From an uncultured Mucilaginibacter sp. (GTDB lineage: Bacteria > Bacteroidota > Bacteroidia > Sphingobacteriales > Sphingobacteriaceae): DNA of 7,289 nt. The notes beneath the pieces are model-generated. The model searched no databases. It had not been told where the DNA came from and saw only the letters and a list, made by a program, of their open reading frames with translations. A program made the position numbers and the translations under genes. Location: NCBI GenBank assembly GCA_903885865.1, contig CAISKH010000083.1:1-7289 (forward strand), given 5' to 3'. How positions within the stretch are numbered: position 1 is the stretch's first letter; each line of letters starts with the position of its first letter. Shown piece by piece: positions 5,079 through 7,289 of the stretch.

Positions 5079-5957
5079 ATGAACAGTACAATAATTATAG
5101 CCGCTAACAGCAAAAATCCCATAACGGTTAACCGCCCCGGCTACGGCACCATGCGTTTAACCGGCGAGGGCATATACGGCGAACCTCCAAACCGCCCCGA
5201 AGCTTTACAAATATTAAAACGGGCAGTAAGCAGCGGCGTTAATTTTTTAGACACCGCAGATTATTATGGCGAAGATGTAACCAATCGCTTGATCTGTGAA
5301 GCCCTATACCCGTATCCCGCCGACCTCGTAATTTGTACCAAAGTTGGCGGTGCCCGCAAGCCGGACAAAAGCTGGATACCCTATAACAGGCCCGAAAATT
5401 TACGGAGCAGTATCGACAATAATCTGCGTACCCTTAAACTGGAACAGATAACACTGGTACATTTCAGGGCGATAGCGGGCCATGGCGCTCCGTTTAAAGA
5501 ATCGATGGATGCTATGTTCGAGATGCAGAAAGAAGGCAAGATTTTGCATATCGGTGTAAGCAATGTAAGTCGTAATGAACTGGAGACTGCCATGACCATG
5601 GGTAAAATAGCTACCGTTGAAAACATGTACGGGCATGCGCAGCGCAGTAGTATTGCACTGCAACATGGCGGCCAGACCTGTGGCGGGGAAGAGGTATTAG
5701 ATCTATGCGAAAAAAATGAAATACCGCTTATACCGTATTTTTCACTGCTACTATCCATGCCAAAAAAGGATGGCCGTATAGCTGTAATAGCAAAAAAATA
5801 TAAAGTTACCGAAGCGCAGGTAAATATAGCCTGGTTACTGCACCGTTCGCCATGGATATTGCCTATACCCGGCACCTCGTCATTAAAACATTTCGACGAA
5901 AATTTAAAAGCGGCTGCCATAAGGCTCACGGACGAGGATATGAGTTTTTTAGAATAA
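5079..5957 (+). CDS. Aldo/keto reductase family oxidoreductase
   Basis: 292 aa, a normal single-domain AKR (TIM barrel, NADPH-dependent carbonyl reduction, cytosolic). The catalytic tetrad is complete: Asp58 and Tyr63 in FLDTADYYG, Lys88 in VICTKVGG and His128 in TLVHFRA. Near the C-terminus, LPIPGTSSLKHFDEN (261-275) is the cofactor-phosphate-binding signature. The N-terminal GYGTMRLTGEGIYGEP and the lack of long loops resemble the YdbC-like branch. A glycine-rich stretch at about 192-204 (HGGQTCGG) seems longer than the corresponding loop I recall from relatives. The physiological substrate is unknown and no pathway partners are adjacent. The start at 5079 fits the promoter; no Shine-Dalgarno. 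A 182-codon antisense frame in this gene is a shadow. Confidence 0.9.
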   Translation: MNSTIIIAANSKNPITVNRPGYGTMRLTGEGIYGEPPNRPEALQILKRAVSSGVNFLDTADYYGEDVTNRLICEALYPYPADLVICTKVGGARKPDKSWIPYNRPENLRSSIDNNLRTLKLEQITLVHFRAIAGHGAPFKESMDAMFEMQKEGKILHIGVSNVSRNELETAMTMGKIATVENMYGHAQRSSIALQHGGQTCGGEEVLDLCEKNEIPLIPYFSLLLSMPKKDGRIAVIAKKYKVTEAQVNIAWLLHRSPWILPIPGTSSLKHFDENLKAAAIRLTDEDMSFLE

Positions 5958-6002
5958 TTAATATCCGCTATTGTTTAAAAATTATATAAAACATAGCGTT
6001 TG

Positions 6003-6010
6003 TATATTTG
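6003..6010 (+). promoter_or_regulatory. -7 box of the small acidic protein gene
   Basis: TATATTTG is an exact TAnnTTTG match 29 bases before the ATG at 6040. Because it lies downstream of the TTG that would open a longer frame at 5971, it supports the shorter protein. No -33 TTTG was found at the usual spacing. Confidence 0.55.
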
Positions 6011-6039
6011 TCTTAGTATATAATAAAACGTTTCGTGCC

Positions 6040-6282
6040 ATGCTTCTCAATCGTGAAAATCAAACAGCAAGTAATTTAAATTTTTTGTATGATACTATCT
6101 ATTTTCAACACCCCGATGAAGATGATGAACCCGCTGATGGCGACTGGGATGACGAGGAAGACGAAGAATTTGATGACGAAGCCGGAGATTTAGATGACCT
6201 GCATGAAATACAGGTTGATGATGATTTAGGTGAGCCTGCCCCGGATGATGACGATCATTTCCCGGATGATGATTTGCAATAA
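6040..6282 (+). CDS. Small, extremely acidic protein of unknown function
   Basis: 80 aa from the ATG at 6040; a longer frame from a TTG at 5971 is rejected because a good promoter box lies inside it. I do not recognise a family. Residues 1-25 are ordinary (MLLNRENQTASNLNFLYDTI, then YFQHP). Residues 26-80 hold 32 Asp/Glu out of 55, and the whole protein has one Arg and no Lys, so it should be strongly anionic and mostly disordered. There is no signal peptide or membrane segment. The 11-mer CCGGATGATGA occurs at 6241-6251 and 6262-6272, giving a PDDDDHF / PDDDLQ repeat at the C-terminus, a sign of repeat expansion. It lies between the aldo/keto reductase and dnaX, same strand as both, with its own promoter. 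Possible roles (DNA mimic, metal or basic-protein binding) are guesses. Confidence 0.65.
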   Translation: MLLNRENQTASNLNFLYDTIYFQHPDEDDEPADGDWDDEEDEEFDDEAGDLDDLHEIQVDDDLGEPAPDDDDHFPDDDLQ

Positions 6283-6350
6283 TTTCCAAATTATCAACAA
6301 TCCTTTTTTGACACTTTCAGGTAAACCAATTTCTTGCTAACTTAGTAGCT

Positions 6351-7289
6351 GTGGATAATTTTATCGTTTCGGCACGCAAATACCGCCCGGCTACTTTCGA
6401 AACCGTTGTTGGTCAGCAACATATAACTAATACGTTAAAAAACGCTATTAAAAATAACCAGCTGGCGCAGGCGTTTTTGTTCTGTGGGCCGCGGGGGGTG
6501 GGTAAAACTACCTGCGCGCGTATACTGGCAAAAACTATTAATTGCGAAAACCTGCAGCCCAACGGCGAAGCCTGTGGTGTTTGCAGTACCTGCCTGTCGT
6601 TCCAAAACGGAAACTCCTTTAATGTGCATGAGTTGGACGCGGCTTCAAACAACTCCGTTGATGATATCCGGAGCCTGATAGAGCAGGTACGCATACCGCC
6701 GCAGGGCGCCCGTTATAAGGTTTATATTATTGATGAAGTGCACATGCTGTCGCAAGCGGCTTTTAACGCTTTTTTAAAAACGCTGGAAGAACCACCGCAC
6801 TATGCCATTTTTATATTAGCCACCACCGAAAAGCATAAAATACTGCCTACCAAACTTTCGCGCTGCCAGATATTTGATTTTAACCGCATAGGCGTTGACG
6901 ATATGGCCCATCACCTGGCAGCAATAGCGCAAAAGGAAGGTATTAAATATGAAGCCGACGGCCTGCACATCATTGCGCAAAAAGCGGATGGGGGATTGCG
7001 GGATGCCTTGTCTATGTTCGATCAGATCGTTAGCTTTTCAGACGCTAACGTAACTTATCGCTCGGTAATTGATAACCTGAACATACTTGATTACGATTAT
7101 TATTTTAATATAACCGATAGCCTGCTCACAGAAAATACCGCCCAAACGCTATTGTTTTTTGATGAGATACTAAGCAATGGTTTTGATGGCGCGCACTTTA
7201 TATCGGGCCTGTCTGAACATTTCCGTAACTTGCTGGTAACCAAGGACGCGTCGACCTTAAAATTATTGGAAGTAAGCGAGGGCATTAAA
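6351..7289 (+). CDS. dnaX: DNA polymerase III tau/gamma subunit, N-terminal part
   Basis: 313 codons are present from the GTG at 6351; the frame is still open at the right edge, so the C-terminus is missing. This is the clamp-loader ATPase that opens the sliding clamp onto DNA. MDNFIVSARKYRPATFETVVGQ is the classical DnaX N-terminus and fixes the GTG start. The AAA+ parts are complete: Walker A GPRGVGKTT (46-54), zinc-binding cysteines 65, 75, 78 and 81, Walker B VYIIDEVHML (124-133), sensor 1 around ATTE (157-160), the SRC motif with arginine finger Arg171, and sensor 2 GGLRDALS (214-221). Domain III begins near residue 235. Any tau/gamma frameshift site would lie beyond the window. No Shine-Dalgarno is visible, and upstream there is only a TTTG (6307-6310) without a good -7 partner, so read-through from the acidic-protein promoter is possible. 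Confidence 0.97.
   Translation, partial: MDNFIVSARKYRPATFETVVGQQHITNTLKNAIKNNQLAQAFLFCGPRGVGKTTCARILAKTINCENLQPNGEACGVCSTCLSFQNGNSFNVHELDAASNNSVDDIRSLIEQVRIPPQGARYKVYIIDEVHMLSQAAFNAFLKTLEEPPHYAIFILATTEKHKILPTKLSRCQIFDFNRIGVDDMAHHLAAIAQKEGIKYEADGLHIIAQKADGGLRDALSMFDQIVSFSDANVTYRSVIDNLNILDYDYYFNITDSLLTENTAQTLLFFDEILSNGFDGAHFISGLSEHFRNLLVTKDASTLKLLEVSEGIK

Noticed and set aside
5381..5929. 182-codon open frame antisense to the aldo/keto reductase
   Set aside because: The plus-strand frame has a complete catalytic tetrad and cofactor motif; the antisense product is Ser/Cys-rich with no recognisable domain and no promoter. It is a shadow.
5971..6039. TTG start giving a 103-residue acidic protein
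   Set aside because: The exact TAnnTTTG box at 6003-6010 would lie inside this extension, and ATG at 6040 is a normal start.
6095..6289. His/Arg-rich frame antisense to the acidic protein
   Set aside because: Its composition is simply the complement of GAT/GAC/GAA codons; the sense frame has a good promoter box.
6279..6309. ATAATTT-CC-AAATTAT hairpin followed by T6 as a terminator after the acidic gene
   Set aside because: The stem is purely A/T, overlaps the stop codon, and the T-run is nine bases away after unpaired sequence; too weak to call.
6307..6336. dnaX promoter from TTTG (or TTGACA at 6308-6313) plus a -7 box
   Set aside because: The best -7 candidate near 6329 has three mismatches to TAnnTTTG and no TATAAT lies at the right distance.
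6484..6694. Short frames on both strands within dnaX
   Set aside because: They overlap the Walker A and zinc-binding coding region of an intact dnaX frame; shadows.

Overview
The window looks like ordinary chromosome from a Bacteroidota bacterium, most likely a Sphingobacteriaceae member of the Mucilaginibacter/Pedobacter kind. This placement is inferred from several things: TAnnTTTG-type promoter boxes, mostly absent Shine-Dalgarno sequences, a DUF4369-type TlpA-like exported protein, the Bacteroidota version of the arginase-family 'formimidoylglutamase', and short GC palindromes of a type I associate with this phylum. No tRNA, rRNA, CRISPR array, insertion sequence or phage gene is visible. 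Every gap between genes is shorter than 200 bases, so there is no long empty stretch.

Layout. Bases 1-1793 hold two minus-strand genes: an arginase-family protein and, downstream of it, the N-terminal part of an exported DUF4369/TlpA-like protein that runs off the left edge. Bases 1794-1957 are a repeat-rich divergent intergenic region. An extended SDR (NAD-dependent epimerase/reductase) follows on the plus strand to 2923. It converges on mtgA (peptidoglycan glycosyltransferase, minus strand, GTG start) across a 50-base gap filled by a C-run/G-run repeat. Upstream of mtgA lie a 23-base tandem duplication, a strong terminator and a GC palindrome. Next comes the minus-strand ribosomal operon rpsF-rpsR-rplI (bS6, bS18, bL9), transcribed from a good TTTG-N19-TAnnTTTG promoter. 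Divergent from rpsF on the plus strand are an aldo/keto reductase, a small extremely acidic protein of unknown function, and dnaX (DNA polymerase III tau/gamma), which is cut by the right edge after 313 codons.

How the genes relate. The only clear multi-gene unit is rpsF-rpsR-rplI: a one-base overlap, then a 17-base gap, then a terminator. The other genes look like separate housekeeping or metabolic units with their own promoters.

Points most worth a second look. (1) rpsR and rplI are the only genes here with strong Shine-Dalgarno sequences, although bS6 and bS18 are part of the pocket that hides the anti-SD in Bacteroidota ribosomes. (2) The arginase-family protein has lost two of six metal ligands. 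(3) Outward-facing TTTGCACAT repeats in the divergent region may serve as promoters. (4) The small acidic protein has its own promoter and no recognised family. I found no convincing evidence of a wholly new multi-gene system.
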